Positions 39,986 through 48,413 of a DNA stretch of 64,000 nucleotides are shown here, in pieces. The translations under genes and the position numbers were made by a program. Numbering within the stretch: the stretch's first letter is position 1; each line of letters begins with the position of its first letter. The notes below the pieces were generated by a model, which searched no databases, was not told the DNA's origin, and saw only the letters and a program-made list of their open reading frames with translations. Location: NCBI RefSeq assembly GCF_030064065.1, contig NZ_CP125946.1, positions 620,001-684,000 on the forward strand, written 5' to 3'. Origin of the DNA: Rothia sp. SD9660Na (GTDB taxonomy: Bacteria; Actinomycetota; Actinomycetes; Actinomycetales; Micrococcaceae).

Positions 39986-40043
39986 GGTACTTTTACCCGC
40001 TCCCGAAAAACGTGCCGGTTCACGGCATTAATGCCAAAGTACC
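39986..40043. promoter_or_regulatory. palindromes in the divergent promoter region of the alpha-glucoside locus
   Basis: A perfect 12-bp palindrome GGCATTAATGCC (40024-40035) stands inside an outer inverted repeat GGTACTTT (39986-39993) / AAAGTACC (40036-40043), between the divergent EEP-GH13 operon and the PTS gene. A natural place for a shared operator, perhaps of the RpiR regulator encoded downstream. TAGATAAGGCT near 40078-40088 may be the PTS -10 region. The rest of 39881-40170 shows nothing else. Confidence 0.5.
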
Positions 40044-40170
40044 CCAAATCACGCCTATGCTCGGCCAAAGAATGGTTAGATAAGGCTAGTAATCACACGG
40101 GTGGCGCTCCGCACACACCACGCTTCACGCGAACGCCGAGTCTCACCTATACACGAAAGGTTCTTATCCG

Positions 40171-41814
40171 ATGATGGAGAAGATTCAGAGGTTCGGCTCG
40201 GCCATGCTGGCCCCCGTCCTCATCTTTGCATTCGCCGGTCTTGCAGTGGGTATTGCCATTATCTGCAAGAACGAGCAGCTTCTGGGCAGCATCGCCGCAG
40301 AAGGTACCGGCTGGTACAACTTCTGGTCCGTTTGGGAATCAGGCGCATGGACCGTCTTCAACCAGATGGAACTCCTCTTTGTTCTGGGTCTTCCCATTGC
40401 TCTGGCTAAGACCGCCCAGGCCCGCGCCGTACTCGAAGCCGGCATGATTTACCTGACCTTCAACTACTTCGTTGCTTCTATCCTCAGCATCTGGGGTGAC
40501 ACGTTCGGCGTTGACTACAGCGTTGACCTCTCCGAAGGTGCAGCAGGTACCGGTCTGAAGATGATCGCGGGTATCAAGACCCTCGACACCGGCATCTTCG
40601 GTGCCATTATCATCTCAGCAATCGTTGTCTGGCTGCACAACCGCTACTTCAACACCAAGCTGCCCGACTTCCTCGGTATCTTCCAGGGCACCCAGTTCGT
40701 CTACGGCCTGGGCTTCTTCCTCATGATGCCCGTTGCGCTCGCCTTCGTCGCTATCTGGCCCACTATCCAGACCGGCATCGGCTCCTTGCAGGGCTTCTTC
40801 ATCTCTTCCGGTGTCTTTGGCGTCTGGCTCTACACCTTCCTTGAGCGCATCCTGATCCCCACCGGTCTGCACCACTTCATCTACACCCCCTTCGTATTCG
40901 GTCCTGCCGTTGTTCCGGATGGCATCACCAAGTACTGGGTTGCTAACCTCGAAACCTTCGCAGCATCAACCACCCCCGTCAAGGAACTCTTCCCCGGTGG
41001 CGGCTTCGCCCTGCACGGTAACTCCAAGGTCTTTGCCCCCCTCGGTATCGCAGCTGCCTTCTACACCACTGCTCGCCCCGAAAAGCGCAAGGAAACCCTG
41101 GCTCTGCTGATCCCCGTCTGCCTCACCGCAATCCTGATCGGTATCACCGAGCCCCTCGAATTCACCTTCCTCTTCCTGGCACCCCCGCTGTTCGCAGTAC
41201 ACGCTGTCCTGGCTGCAACCATGGCAGCTACCATGTACGGCTTCGGCGTTGTCGGTAATATGGGCGGCGGTCTGATTGACTTCCTCTTCCAGAACTGGAT
41301 CCCCATGTGGCCCAACCACTCCGGTATGGTTCTCACTCAGATTGGTATCGGCCTGTGCTTCACCCTGATCTACTTCGTGGTTTTCCGCTTCCTGATCCTT
41401 AAGTTCGACTTCAAGACCCCCGGTCGTGAAGTAGACGGTGGCGAAACCAAGCTCTACACCAAGGCTGACTACAAGGAAGCCAAGAAGAACGGCACCCTGG
41501 GTGCTGAAGGTTCAGCTGCCGCTGGCGCAACTGCTGGTGCCGCAACCGCAGTAGCATCGGACCCCTACACCCAGCGAGCAACCGACTTCCTGGCCCTGCT
41601 CGGCGGCCCCGCCAACATCACCGATGTGAACAACTGCGCCACCCGCCTGCGCGTCTCAGTAGATGACCCCTCACTGGTCGCTACCGAAGCTGACTTCAAG
41701 TCATCGGGCGCACTGGGCCTGGTCAACAAGGGCAAGGCCTTGCAGGTCATCGTCGGTATGGACGTACCCCAGGTCCGCGACAAGTTCGAAGAAATGGTCA
41801 ACGCTGGCAAGTAA
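40171..41814 (+). CDS. PTS sugar permease, fused IIC-IIB (maltose/glucose family)
   Basis: 547-residue phosphotransferase permease: the membrane IIC domain (about ten hydrophobic segments, residues 1-425) with EPLEFTFLFLAPPLFAVHAVL, typical of the glucose/maltose family, a Glu/Ala-rich linker (about 430-470), and a IIB domain with the phosphorylated Cys near 489 in NCATRLRVSVDD. No IIA domain is fused, so IIA must come from elsewhere. It would import and phosphorylate an alpha-glucoside or glucose. ATG 40171 or 40174 behind CGAAAGG. Followed by a 17-bp inverted repeat and the RpiR regulator. Confidence 0.9.
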   Translation: MMEKIQRFGSAMLAPVLIFAFAGLAVGIAIICKNEQLLGSIAAEGTGWYNFWSVWESGAWTVFNQMELLFVLGLPIALAKTAQARAVLEAGMIYLTFNYFVASILSIWGDTFGVDYSVDLSEGAAGTGLKMIAGIKTLDTGIFGAIIISAIVVWLHNRYFNTKLPDFLGIFQGTQFVYGLGFFLMMPVALAFVAIWPTIQTGIGSLQGFFISSGVFGVWLYTFLERILIPTGLHHFIYTPFVFGPAVVPDGITKYWVANLETFAASTTPVKELFPGGGFALHGNSKVFAPLGIAAAFYTTARPEKRKETLALLIPVCLTAILIGITEPLEFTFLFLAPPLFAVHAVLAATMAATMYGFGVVGNMGGGLIDFLFQNWIPMWPNHSGMVLTQIGIGLCFTLIYFVVFRFLILKFDFKTPGREVDGGETKLYTKADYKEAKKNGTLGAEGSAAAGATAGAATAVASDPYTQRATDFLALLGGPANITDVNNCATRLRVSVDDPSLVATEADFKSSGALGLVNKGKALQVIVGMDVPQVRDKFEEMVNAGK

Positions 41815-41839
41815 TCGCTAGCTAGTACCCGCTGATACC

Positions 41840-41912
41840 CCAAGGGCTCCTGAGTAAAACCACCTATACTGTATAGAACTGCAGTGACCGTGAAATACTC
41901 AGGAGCCCTTGG
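41840..41912 (+). promoter_or_regulatory. 17-bp perfect inverted repeat spanning promoter, SD and start of the RpiR gene
   Basis: Arms 41840-41856 (CCAAGGGCTCCTGAGTA) and 41896-41912 are exact complements, 39 bases apart. The right arm contains the ribosome site AGGAG (41901-41905) and ends on the first base of the GTG start; the left arm covers the expected -35 position of a TATACT -10 box (41865-41870) in the loop, itself part of the palindrome CTATACTGTATAG. A transcript reading through from the PTS gene could fold and hide the ribosome site; a transcript from the loop promoter could not. Confidence 0.7.
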
Positions 41913-42679
41913 TGGACTTACAGGAACTTGTCAACGCGCATCAGAACCGCCTCAGTGACACCGAACGCGAAATCCTCGCCTTCATGCTCAACAACGAGCA
42001 GTTCGTTGCCGACTCAACCATCAGCGCCCTGGCCCACAAAACCTTCACCTCGACGTCCAGCATTATCCGCCTGACAAAGAAGCTAGGGTTCTCCGGCTTC
42101 GCCGAACTGAAGTTTTTCGTGAAAAATTCACTTCTAGATGCAGCATCGCCTAACGCAGATTTTCTAGAGAGCGGCCGCATCGACATCCTCAAAACCTACG
42201 AGGGTCTCACCAACGTCGACTTCGAGCCCATCCTCAAGAAAATTGATTCGGCCCGCACCATCTACTGCTACGGAACCGGTTTTGCCCAGCGCACCGCTAT
42301 TCAAGAATTTTCAAAGTCCATGCTGGCCTGCGGCAAATTCACCCACGTTATTCCGGCCTCCAGTGAGTTTAGGGGGAGCATCGGCGTCATGAAGCCCGAT
42401 GATCTCGTCATCATAGCCTCCCTCTCGGGAGAGACCGAAAGCGCTCTGCCGACGGTGCGCGCCCTGGCCGCTCGCAAAATCCCGATGATTGCCATTACAG
42501 CACTTGGCGTCAACACGATTTCTGCCGCCGCAGATTTTTCCCTCCACTACGAGTCCACACCCACTGTCACTGGAACAGCCAAAGAGCCCTACCACTCTTT
42601 TGTGGCTCTGAGCGTGTTGCTGGACTACACCGTTCGCCAATACATCCAGTACATCGATACCCAAGAAAAGAATTCATGA
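41912..42679 (+). CDS. MurR/RpiR family transcriptional regulator
   Basis: 255 residues: N-terminal HTH of the RpiR type (about 1-77, with STISALAHKTFTSTSSIIRLTKKLGF) and a C-terminal SIS domain that binds phosphosugars (YGTGFAQRTAIQEFSKSM; ASLSGETESALPTVRALA). GTG 41912 is preferred over the adjacent TTG 41909 because AGGAG is 6 bases from it. Position after the PTS gene suggests it senses the phosphorylated imported sugar and controls this locus, and probably itself through the inverted repeat at its start. Its stop overlaps the next ATG (ATGA). Confidence 0.88.
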   Translation: MDLQELVNAHQNRLSDTEREILAFMLNNEQFVADSTISALAHKTFTSTSSIIRLTKKLGFSGFAELKFFVKNSLLDAASPNADFLESGRIDILKTYEGLTNVDFEPILKKIDSARTIYCYGTGFAQRTAIQEFSKSMLACGKFTHVIPASSEFRGSIGVMKPDDLVIIASLSGETESALPTVRALAARKIPMIAITALGVNTISAAADFSLHYESTPTVTGTAKEPYHSFVALSVLLDYTVRQYIQYIDTQEKNS

Positions 42680-43131
42680 ACGCCCTGCTCTATGCCCTGC
42701 GCGACACCCAGCGCCTCCGCACCTTCCTCTTTTGGTACTGGCTTATCAGCCCCATGGTTTTCTTCTTCTACCAGTTTGCGGTATCGCGAGGAGAGAACGT
42801 TGACTTCCGTGAAATGCTGAACGAACCCGCTATCGCCCTTGCCTTTATTGTCAGCTGCATGTCACTGATTATGGTGGGCCTACTCCGGGCAGCAGAAACC
42901 GAAAACGAAAACACCGAGCGCACCTTTGGCATGTTTGCTGTAGCCCAGCAGCTGCTCACTGGCAACGTTCCTGGCTTCCTGCTGAGCTACTTCTATACCC
43001 GCTCCCTCTGGGACGCCTCGCGTGAGCCCTTCGCCCCCCGCCTCCGTTGGGTTATCCTTGCGGGCATGGCCCTGCTCGGTTTGCTGTCTCTGTTGACCCT
43101 GCTGGCCTACTTCAACCTGGCCACCGGCTAA
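42676..43131 (+). CDS. small membrane protein, unknown function
   Basis: 151 residues, overlapping the RpiR stop by four bases and so translationally coupled to it. About three to four hydrophobic segments: FLFWYWLISPMVFFFYQFAV, AIALAFIVSCMSLIMVGLL, QLLTGNVPGFLLSYFY and WVILAGMALLGLLSLLTLLAYF; a charged loop (ETENENTERTF) lies between the second and third. No recognised family. The coupling to the regulator suggests a role in the same sugar response, but this is only positional. Confidence 0.7.
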   Translation: MNALLYALRDTQRLRTFLFWYWLISPMVFFFYQFAVSRGENVDFREMLNEPAIALAFIVSCMSLIMVGLLRAAETENENTERTFGMFAVAQQLLTGNVPGFLLSYFYTRSLWDASREPFAPRLRWVILAGMALLGLLSLLTLLAYFNLATG

Positions 43132-43142
43132 AAACCAACCCC

Positions 43143-43167
43143 GGCCCTGTTCCCTGGGAACAGGGCC
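43143..43167. terminator. terminator after the PTS-RpiR unit
   Basis: Inverted repeat of 12 bp (GGCCCTGTTCCC / GGGAACAGGGCC) with almost no loop, followed by TTCCTG. Confidence 0.7.
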
Positions 43168-43233
43168 TTCCTGTAGCGTCTAAGAATCTGTGCTGCGGGC
43201 CCGAAAGCTCTATGATGGTAGGGGAGTTAACAC

Positions 43234-46200
43234 GTGCAGAAAGCTAGAGTAGATTCAGTGAACGAACAGGTAAACCCTGAAACCGCTAACGAGCATCCTA
43301 CCGGTGCCGCCGCACCCTGGTCCCAGGGCCATGCACAAACCCCGCTGGAAACCCCGGACTCTACCGCTGATGAACAGGTAACAGCCCAGGTACAAGCTGG
43401 CCTCGAAGCCTGGGCCGAGCAGATGGAAACCTATACCGGCCCCGATGCCATGTTGGACTTCAACCAGGTCGACTATGTGCATATCGACCTCACTGACGCC
43501 AACTCATCGGGAGTAGCCCAGATGTTTATGGGCCGAAAGACCCGCCTCTCTACCATCTTGCGTGATAAGGCCAAGCTTGAGGCTGGTATGGTAGCGGCTC
43601 GAGCCCTGCGCACCAAGATTTTTGAGCTGGCGACCGGCCACGGGCTAGATGCGGGCTACTTCGTTGCGGGCACCGCCTCCTGGCTTTCACGCGATGTCCG
43701 TGAGGACGGCATGGTGGGTGAGAAGCGTTTTATCGCTCCTATCCTCATGGCTCCTCTTGCTATTACCCCCCACCCCACCAGTGACGACTTTGAGGTTCAG
43801 CTCACCGGCCCTGCCAAACTCAACCCTGCCATGGTGCGGCAGATTAAGAAAGAGTACGGCATCGACCTGGGCACCATGGACGTCGCCCAGCTGGCCAACT
43901 CCATGCGCAAGCTAGATCCCGAGCCCGTGATTGAGCGGATGCGAGCTACCACCGGGGCTGTCCCCGGTATGACCATCCGCTCCACCTACTTCATTTCTAC
44001 CTTTGCAGACCTTAAGGAAAGCACCGGGGAGCTTCCGGCAACCGCCCATACCCCGCTCGTCCGCGATATCGCTCAACTTAAACTCAACCCGCTAGAGCAG
44101 CCCTTTATTGCCCCCGTCCACAACACCCGCGACCCCCTTGATAGCCGCGACCCGGACACCGACATGCTGGTGGTGGACGCGGACGCCAGTGGGCAGGATA
44201 TCGTCGACCTGGCCCACCTGGGGCACTCCCTAGCCGTGACCACCGCTCCCGGTACCGACCAGCTCGGTACCGCAGCCAACATCGCCGCGGCCCTGATTCA
44301 CCAGGGTAAGTCTGTACTTGTGGTGGGAGAAAAACGCTCAACCCTCACTGACTTCACTAGCCTCTTGGAGCGCACCCACCTCAGCGACCTCACCTTTGAT
44401 CTGCTGACCGAACGCGACTCCGAGGACTACCGCCAAGAGTTCATCTCAGCGATTGTGCGCGATGAGAAGGCTCCCGCCCCCAACGTCACCGACATCCACC
44501 GGGAACTAGTGAAAACCCGTGACAAGCTCCGGGGGCATACTGAATCCCTACGGTTCACTGAATCCCGCTGGGGTTGCTCGGTCTATGAGGCCCTGCAGAC
44601 CCTGGCCGCGCTTACGGCCCAGGACCCAGCGCCCTCAACCCAGGTGCGTCTCACCCGCGCCACCATGGATGCTCTCAGCCACCGCGCCGAGACCGTCCAC
44701 AAGCTCCAGCGCCTAGCAGACCTCGGGGGCTTCCGCCCCTCCACCCGGGCCTCAGCCTGGCACCTGGCTAAGCTCACCAGCTCAGAAGACACTGAAGCCG
44801 CTCACACCCTGGTCAAGAACCTGCGCAGCTCCCTGAACGAAGTCTCAGCAGGTATGGCTCTCATGGCCGATGAGACCGGCCTCAAACCAGCCACCAGCAT
44901 GGACGACTGGGGAACCCAGCTAGACCTGCTCGAACGTATCGCTGATACCCTCACCCGCTTCAGACCCGACATCTTTGACCGCCCCGTCACCGACCTCATC
45001 GCCGCCACCGCCAGCGGTACCTGGAGACGGGAACACGGTATCGATATGTCGAGTATTCAGCGATCCCGCCTACGCCGCGCCGCCAAAGAGTACATCGTGC
45101 CGGGCGTCAATATCTCAGACCTGCACGAGCATCTCTTCATTGTGCAGGGCCAGCGTGAAGAGTGGATTAGCTGGGCTAAGGACGAACGCGTCCCCACGAT
45201 TCCCGAGAACCTCTCTGACCTGCGCTCCCGCTACGCTGCCCTACTCGAAGAATTCACTGGGCTAGCTATCGTGCTGGAAGATTCCCCGGCTGGCACCCGT
45301 TTCTCATCAACCCCCCTCAAGCAACTTGAAGAGAGACTAGCGGCCCTCATCGACGACGAATGGCTCCTACACACCCTGCCCGAGCGCGTCCGCCTTACCC
45401 AGGAGCTCACCACAGAGGGCCTGGGCGAACTCCTGGGCGACTTCTACGAGCGTCAGCTCGAAAGCGGCGCTGTAGCTGCCGAACTAGAACTTGCCTGGTG
45501 GCAGACCGCCCTTGAAATGATGCTGGCCTCTCAAGAACTTGAGATTCTGAGCGCAGATACCCTGCGCGACCTTGAAACCCGCTTCCGCCGGGCAGACTAT
45601 TCGCACCTGGCCTTCGCCTCGGCCCGCCTGCATGCTGCTGTCGCCGATACCTGGCGCGCCCGCATCCACGAGTACGACCACGAAGCAGCCTTCCTACGTA
45701 GCCAGCTCAAAAGCCATGAATTCAGTCTGCAGCAGGTGCTAACCCAGGCTCCCACCATGGCTACCACCCTACTACCCCTGTGGATTACCAGCCCCTTTGC
45801 CCTTTCCGGTAAGGTGCCCACCGGCATGCGCTTTGACGCAGCAATCCTGCTCGACGCCGAATCTACACCGCTGGCAGCTAACCTACCTGCACTCATTCGC
45901 GCTGAACAGGTCATCGCCCTGGGAGACCCCCACAGCGGCTTCCCAGCCCCTTTCATGGTCTCAGCGGTAGCCCAGAACGCACCGGTGGTGAAGAGCCAAA
46001 AACTGGTCAGCACCTTCGAGGCCCTCGCCAAGGTACTGCCTGGCCGGTCTTTGGCTACCGTCAACCGGGCAATCGACCCCGCCCTCTTTGGCTACCTCAA
46101 TGAACACTTCTATGGGGGAGCCCTCACCAGCTACCCCTGGGGTGAAGAAATCACCGATGGCGCTCCAGCTCTCACCGTAGAATACGTGGACGTCACCGGG

Positions 46201-47166
46201 CGGGTCTCCGATAACGCTGCCCTCGATTCGCCCAGCCTTGAGGTACAGCGGGTTGCAGAGATGGTCATCGAGCACGCCTACCGTAACCCCCAGCAGACAC
46301 TAGCTGTTGTGACCACCACTGCCCGCCATGCCCAGCGTATTGCTGAGGCCGTCCGCCAGCTCCTGGCCCGTTACCCCCAGTTCGCCCCCTACTTTGCAGC
46401 GGGCAACGAGTCCTTCCGCGTCGTCGACGTCTCCCGTGCTGTTGACATGGAACGCGACGTCATCATCTTTGCGTTAGGTGCCGGCAAAACTGCCCAGGGA
46501 GCAGCCCACCACTTTGGTCATCTCTCCGAGCGCAGCGGCCGCGAAAGCTTCGTGCTTGCCACCACCCGCGCCCGCCACCTCACCCGCCTAGTCACCTGCG
46601 TAACCCCCGAGGACCTTAACCCCCAGCGTCTAGAAAACGGGGCTTTCGATATATACCGACTCCTGTTGGCTTACCGCCGAGAGCAAGAAGCACGCGCAGC
46701 CCAAGAACTGACCAAACCCATCACCGATAAACTTCCTGTCAACGAGTTCCTCACCAACGACCATCTAGAAGCTATCGACATGGGTGACTGGCTGCTCAAC
46801 GACCTGGTGCGCCGTCTGGGTCAGCACAGGGTGACCCTGCACGAGTCAACGGTTCCCCTCATCTCACTGATCGCTACCAGCGAGGAAGAATCCCTTCTTG
46901 CCGGTGCAGTTGCCAGCCCCCGTGCCCGCACCATGGTGCAGGACCTTGACCGCACCACCCCGGTACGAGTACCCCTTGCCGTTGTTTCTGACGGGTCAGA
47001 CGCCTACGCCGCCATGAGTGTGCGCGAACGCTCCCGCCTGATCCCTGAACTACTGGCTCGAACCGGGTGGAACCACATGACCTGTTGGACTATTGAGGTC
47101 TTCTCTGACCCCGAGGCCCTGGTGGGTCGAATCGGCAGCTATCTGGGGCTGGGCCGCAATGAGTAA
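43234..47166 (+). CDS. giant degenerate SF1 helicase-like protein (DUF4011-type)
   Basis: 1310 residues, GTG 43234 with GGGGAG 6-7 bases upstream. After a disordered start, residues 81-180 (YVHIDLTDANSSGVAQMFMG, TRLSTILRD, DAGYFVAGTASWLS) match the N-terminal region of DUF4011 helicases. But motif I at 336-352 reads TTAPGTDQLGTAANIAA, without the Gly-Lys-Thr/Ser of a P-loop; motif II at about 866-878 reads FDAAILLDAEST instead of a Asp-Glu-Ala-Ser box; motif V keeps MERDVIIFALG and motif VI keeps TTRARHLTRLV. The C-terminus (about 1245-1300; GWNHMTCWTIEVFSDPEALVGRI) resembles the Vsr-like nuclease end of such proteins but lacks a clear Asp/Glu-x-Lys core. The frame is intact over 3.9 kb, so it is a maintained pseudoenzyme. 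Cellular role unknown. Confidence 0.75.
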   Translation: MQKARVDSVNEQVNPETANEHPTGAAAPWSQGHAQTPLETPDSTADEQVTAQVQAGLEAWAEQMETYTGPDAMLDFNQVDYVHIDLTDANSSGVAQMFMGRKTRLSTILRDKAKLEAGMVAARALRTKIFELATGHGLDAGYFVAGTASWLSRDVREDGMVGEKRFIAPILMAPLAITPHPTSDDFEVQLTGPAKLNPAMVRQIKKEYGIDLGTMDVAQLANSMRKLDPEPVIERMRATTGAVPGMTIRSTYFISTFADLKESTGELPATAHTPLVRDIAQLKLNPLEQPFIAPVHNTRDPLDSRDPDTDMLVVDADASGQDIVDLAHLGHSLAVTTAPGTDQLGTAANIAAALIHQGKSVLVVGEKRSTLTDFTSLLERTHLSDLTFDLLTERDSEDYRQEFISAIVRDEKAPAPNVTDIHRELVKTRDKLRGHTESLRFTESRWGCSVYEALQTLAALTAQDPAPSTQVRLTRATMDALSHRAETVHKLQRLADLGGFRPSTRASAWHLAKLTSSEDTEAAHTLVKNLRSSLNEVSAGMALMADETGLKPATSMDDWGTQLDLLERIADTLTRFRPDIFDRPVTDLIAATASGTWRREHGIDMSSIQRSRLRRAAKEYIVPGVNISDLHEHLFIVQGQREEWISWAKDERVPTIPENLSDLRSRYAALLEEFTGLAIVLEDSPAGTRFSSTPLKQLEERLAALIDDEWLLHTLPERVRLTQELTTEGLGELLGDFYERQLESGAVAAELELAWWQTALEMMLASQELEILSADTLRDLETRFRRADYSHLAFASARLHAAVADTWRARIHEYDHEAAFLRSQLKSHEFSLQQVLTQAPTMATTLLPLWITSPFALSGKVPTGMRFDAAILLDAESTPLAANLPALIRAEQVIALGDPHSGFPAPFMVSAVAQNAPVVKSQKLVSTFEALAKVLPGRSLATVNRAIDPALFGYLNEHFYGGALTSYPWGEEITDGAPALTVEYVDVTGRVSDNAALDSPSLEVQRVAEMVIEHAYRNPQQTLAVVTTTARHAQRIAEAVRQLLARYPQFAPYFAAGNESFRVVDVSRAVDMERDVIIFALGAGKTAQGAAHHFGHLSERSGRESFVLATTRARHLTRLVTCVTPEDLNPQRLENGAFDIYRLLLAYRREQEARAAQELTKPITDKLPVNEFLTNDHLEAIDMGDWLLNDLVRRLGQHRVTLHESTVPLISLIATSEEESLLAGAVASPRARTMVQDLDRTTPVRVPLAVVSDGSDAYAAMSVRERSRLIPELLARTGWNHMTCWTIEVFSDPEALVGRIGSYLGLGRNE

Positions 47167-47401
47167 GAATCCCTCCCCGGCCTCAGCAGGGGCAAAGGAA
47201 GAAGAGGCGAAAGCCGGGTACAGCCCCGTACCTAAGAAACGGCGCGGCCACCGCCGGGCCACCGGCGGGTCAGCCTTCACCGGCGCTGAACCCAAACTTG
47301 CGGGGCTCACCGAACCAAGTGCGTCCGCCCCAGCTACCGAGGGGGAGGACGCCCGGGCAACCTGGCTCAAAGAACAACGCCCACCCCACTACGGGCAATA
47401 A
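47159..47401 (+). CDS. small basic protein downstream of the helicase-like gene
   Basis: 80 residues from ATG 47159, overlapping the end of the helicase-like gene by 8 bases (AATGAGTAA), hence translationally coupled. Low complexity, Lys/Arg/Ala/Pro-rich with a central KKRRGHRRATGGSAFTG patch and no membrane segment; probably largely disordered. Coupling to the large gene suggests a partner or nucleic-acid-binding accessory; no family recognised. Confidence 0.6.
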   Translation: MSKNPSPASAGAKEEEAKAGYSPVPKKRRGHRRATGGSAFTGAEPKLAGLTEPSASAPATEGEDARATWLKEQRPPHYGQ

Positions 47402-47405
47402 AAAG

Positions 47406-47444
47406 AAGGGGCTGCCTGCCACATACCGTGGCAGGCAGCCCCTT
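47406..47444. terminator. bidirectional terminator
   Basis: Perfect 17-bp inverted repeat AAGGGGCTGCCTGCCAC / GTGGCAGGCAGCCCCTT between convergent units; the A-rich left flank gives a T-run for the minus-strand fmdB gene. Confidence 0.88.
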
Positions 47445-47458
47445 GAACGTCTCTAGGC

Positions 47459-47641
47459 TTATTTGCCCTTATCGTTGGCGTAGAAACCAGAGCCTTTGAA
47501 AACCACACCGACCTGGCCGAACTTCTTACGCAGGGTGTCCTGGCCGCACTCGGGGCAGGTCTTGAGCGCCTCGTCCGAGAACGACTGGTGCTGCTCAAAC
47601 ACGTGGCCGCAGTTCTTGCACTGGTAAACGTAAACAGGCAC
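47459..47641 (-). CDS. FmdB-family zinc-ribbon protein
   Basis: 60 residues from GTG 47641, chosen because GGAG lies 6 bases upstream and the family starts (M)PVYVYQCKNCGH. The zinc ribbon is made of CKNCGH and CPECGQ, followed by LRKKFGQVGVVFKGSGFYANDKGK, the standard end of small FmdB regulatory-type proteins. Function is poorly known; it may bind nucleic acid or metal. In many actinobacteria it sits, as here, close to the 5-formyl-THF cyclo-ligase and galU. Confidence 0.85.
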   Translation of the reverse strand: MPVYVYQCKNCGHVFEQHQSFSDEALKTCPECGQDTLRKKFGQVGVVFKGSGFYANDKGK

Positions 47642-47705
47642 GGATAACTCCATCAAATAGGCGATAAATCTGGGGGTTATTCTACTCTGTTCTGGCGGCT
47701 CGACC

Positions 47706-48311
47706 TCAATTACCCAGGCGGTGCAGGGTCTTCTCCGTTGCCACAAACCGAAGTGTGGCATCCCAGCTATCTGCAGGCAGGCCATCAAGAATTTCCCGCT
47801 CAAACACCACCCCCACGGTAGAGGGGTCTTGCGCCAGAGGGCCAAGCTGCTCAAAAAGCCGGTCATAGTAGCCTCCGCCCTGCCCTAGCCTCCGCCCCGC
47901 CAGATCGTAGGCAAGGGCAGGTACCAAACGAAGGTCTGCCTGGATAAATGCCTCAGCTCCGTGGCGCTCACCTACCGGCTCCACGATACCCAGCGCATTG
48001 ACGGTGTGTTCTACCTGCGGCTGCCACTCTACCCAGGCCAGCTGACGCCGGGGGCGGACGACTGGCACCAGCACCCGGTACCCCTCAGCTACAGCCCGGG
48101 TTAGGGCCGGTAGCAGAGGAGGCTCAGTGGGAAGGGGCAGAAAAGCGGCAAGAGTGCTGCCTGCAGGGAGGCTTTGCCAGAGGGGAGCTAGGGCGCGTTC
48201 AAAGCCCTGAGCCGTTTCTGGATGCGGTGGGTTGTGGGTTCGGCGTCTGCGTAGGTAGCTGCGGACAAAAGCCTTAGCCTGGGCGGTGCTTGCTGACCTA
48301 GTAGAGCTCAC
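47706..48311 (-). CDS. 5-formyltetrahydrofolate cyclo-ligase
   Basis: Converts 5-formyl-THF to 5,10-methenyl-THF, returning stored folate to one-carbon metabolism. 201 residues with a basic N-terminus (FVRSYLRRRR), ALPTEP-like FLPLPTEPPLLPAL, VPALAYDLAGRRLGQGGGYYDRLFEQL (the nucleotide-binding hallmark) and GVVFEREILDGLPADSWD. GTG start with AGGAAGG upstream. Divergent from galU. Confidence 0.92.
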   Translation of the reverse strand: MSSTRSASTAQAKAFVRSYLRRRRTHNPPHPETAQGFERALAPLWQSLPAGSTLAAFLPLPTEPPLLPALTRAVAEGYRVLVPVVRPRRQLAWVEWQPQVEHTVNALGIVEPVGERHGAEAFIQADLRLVPALAYDLAGRRLGQGGGYYDRLFEQLGPLAQDPSTVGVVFEREILDGLPADSWDATLRFVATEKTLHRLGN

Positions 48312-48400
48312 GGGTGCCTTCCTAAAGAAGTGTTAGCTGAATCTAGTCATAATTTACCCCTCTTCAGGGCAGCGAATGCAGACAAACTCTAAAATTTGGG

Positions 48401-48406
48401 TATTCT
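48401..48406 (+). promoter_or_regulatory. -10 hexamer TATTCT of galU
   Basis: TATTCT ends 7 bases before ATG 48414. The intervening GAAAGG could also act as a weak ribosome site, so leaderless start is likely but not certain. Confidence 0.45.
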
Positions 48407-48413
48407 GAAAGGT

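Noticed and set aside
42768-42965. Minus-strand small frame within the membrane protein gene
   Set aside because: Antisense shadow without start signal.
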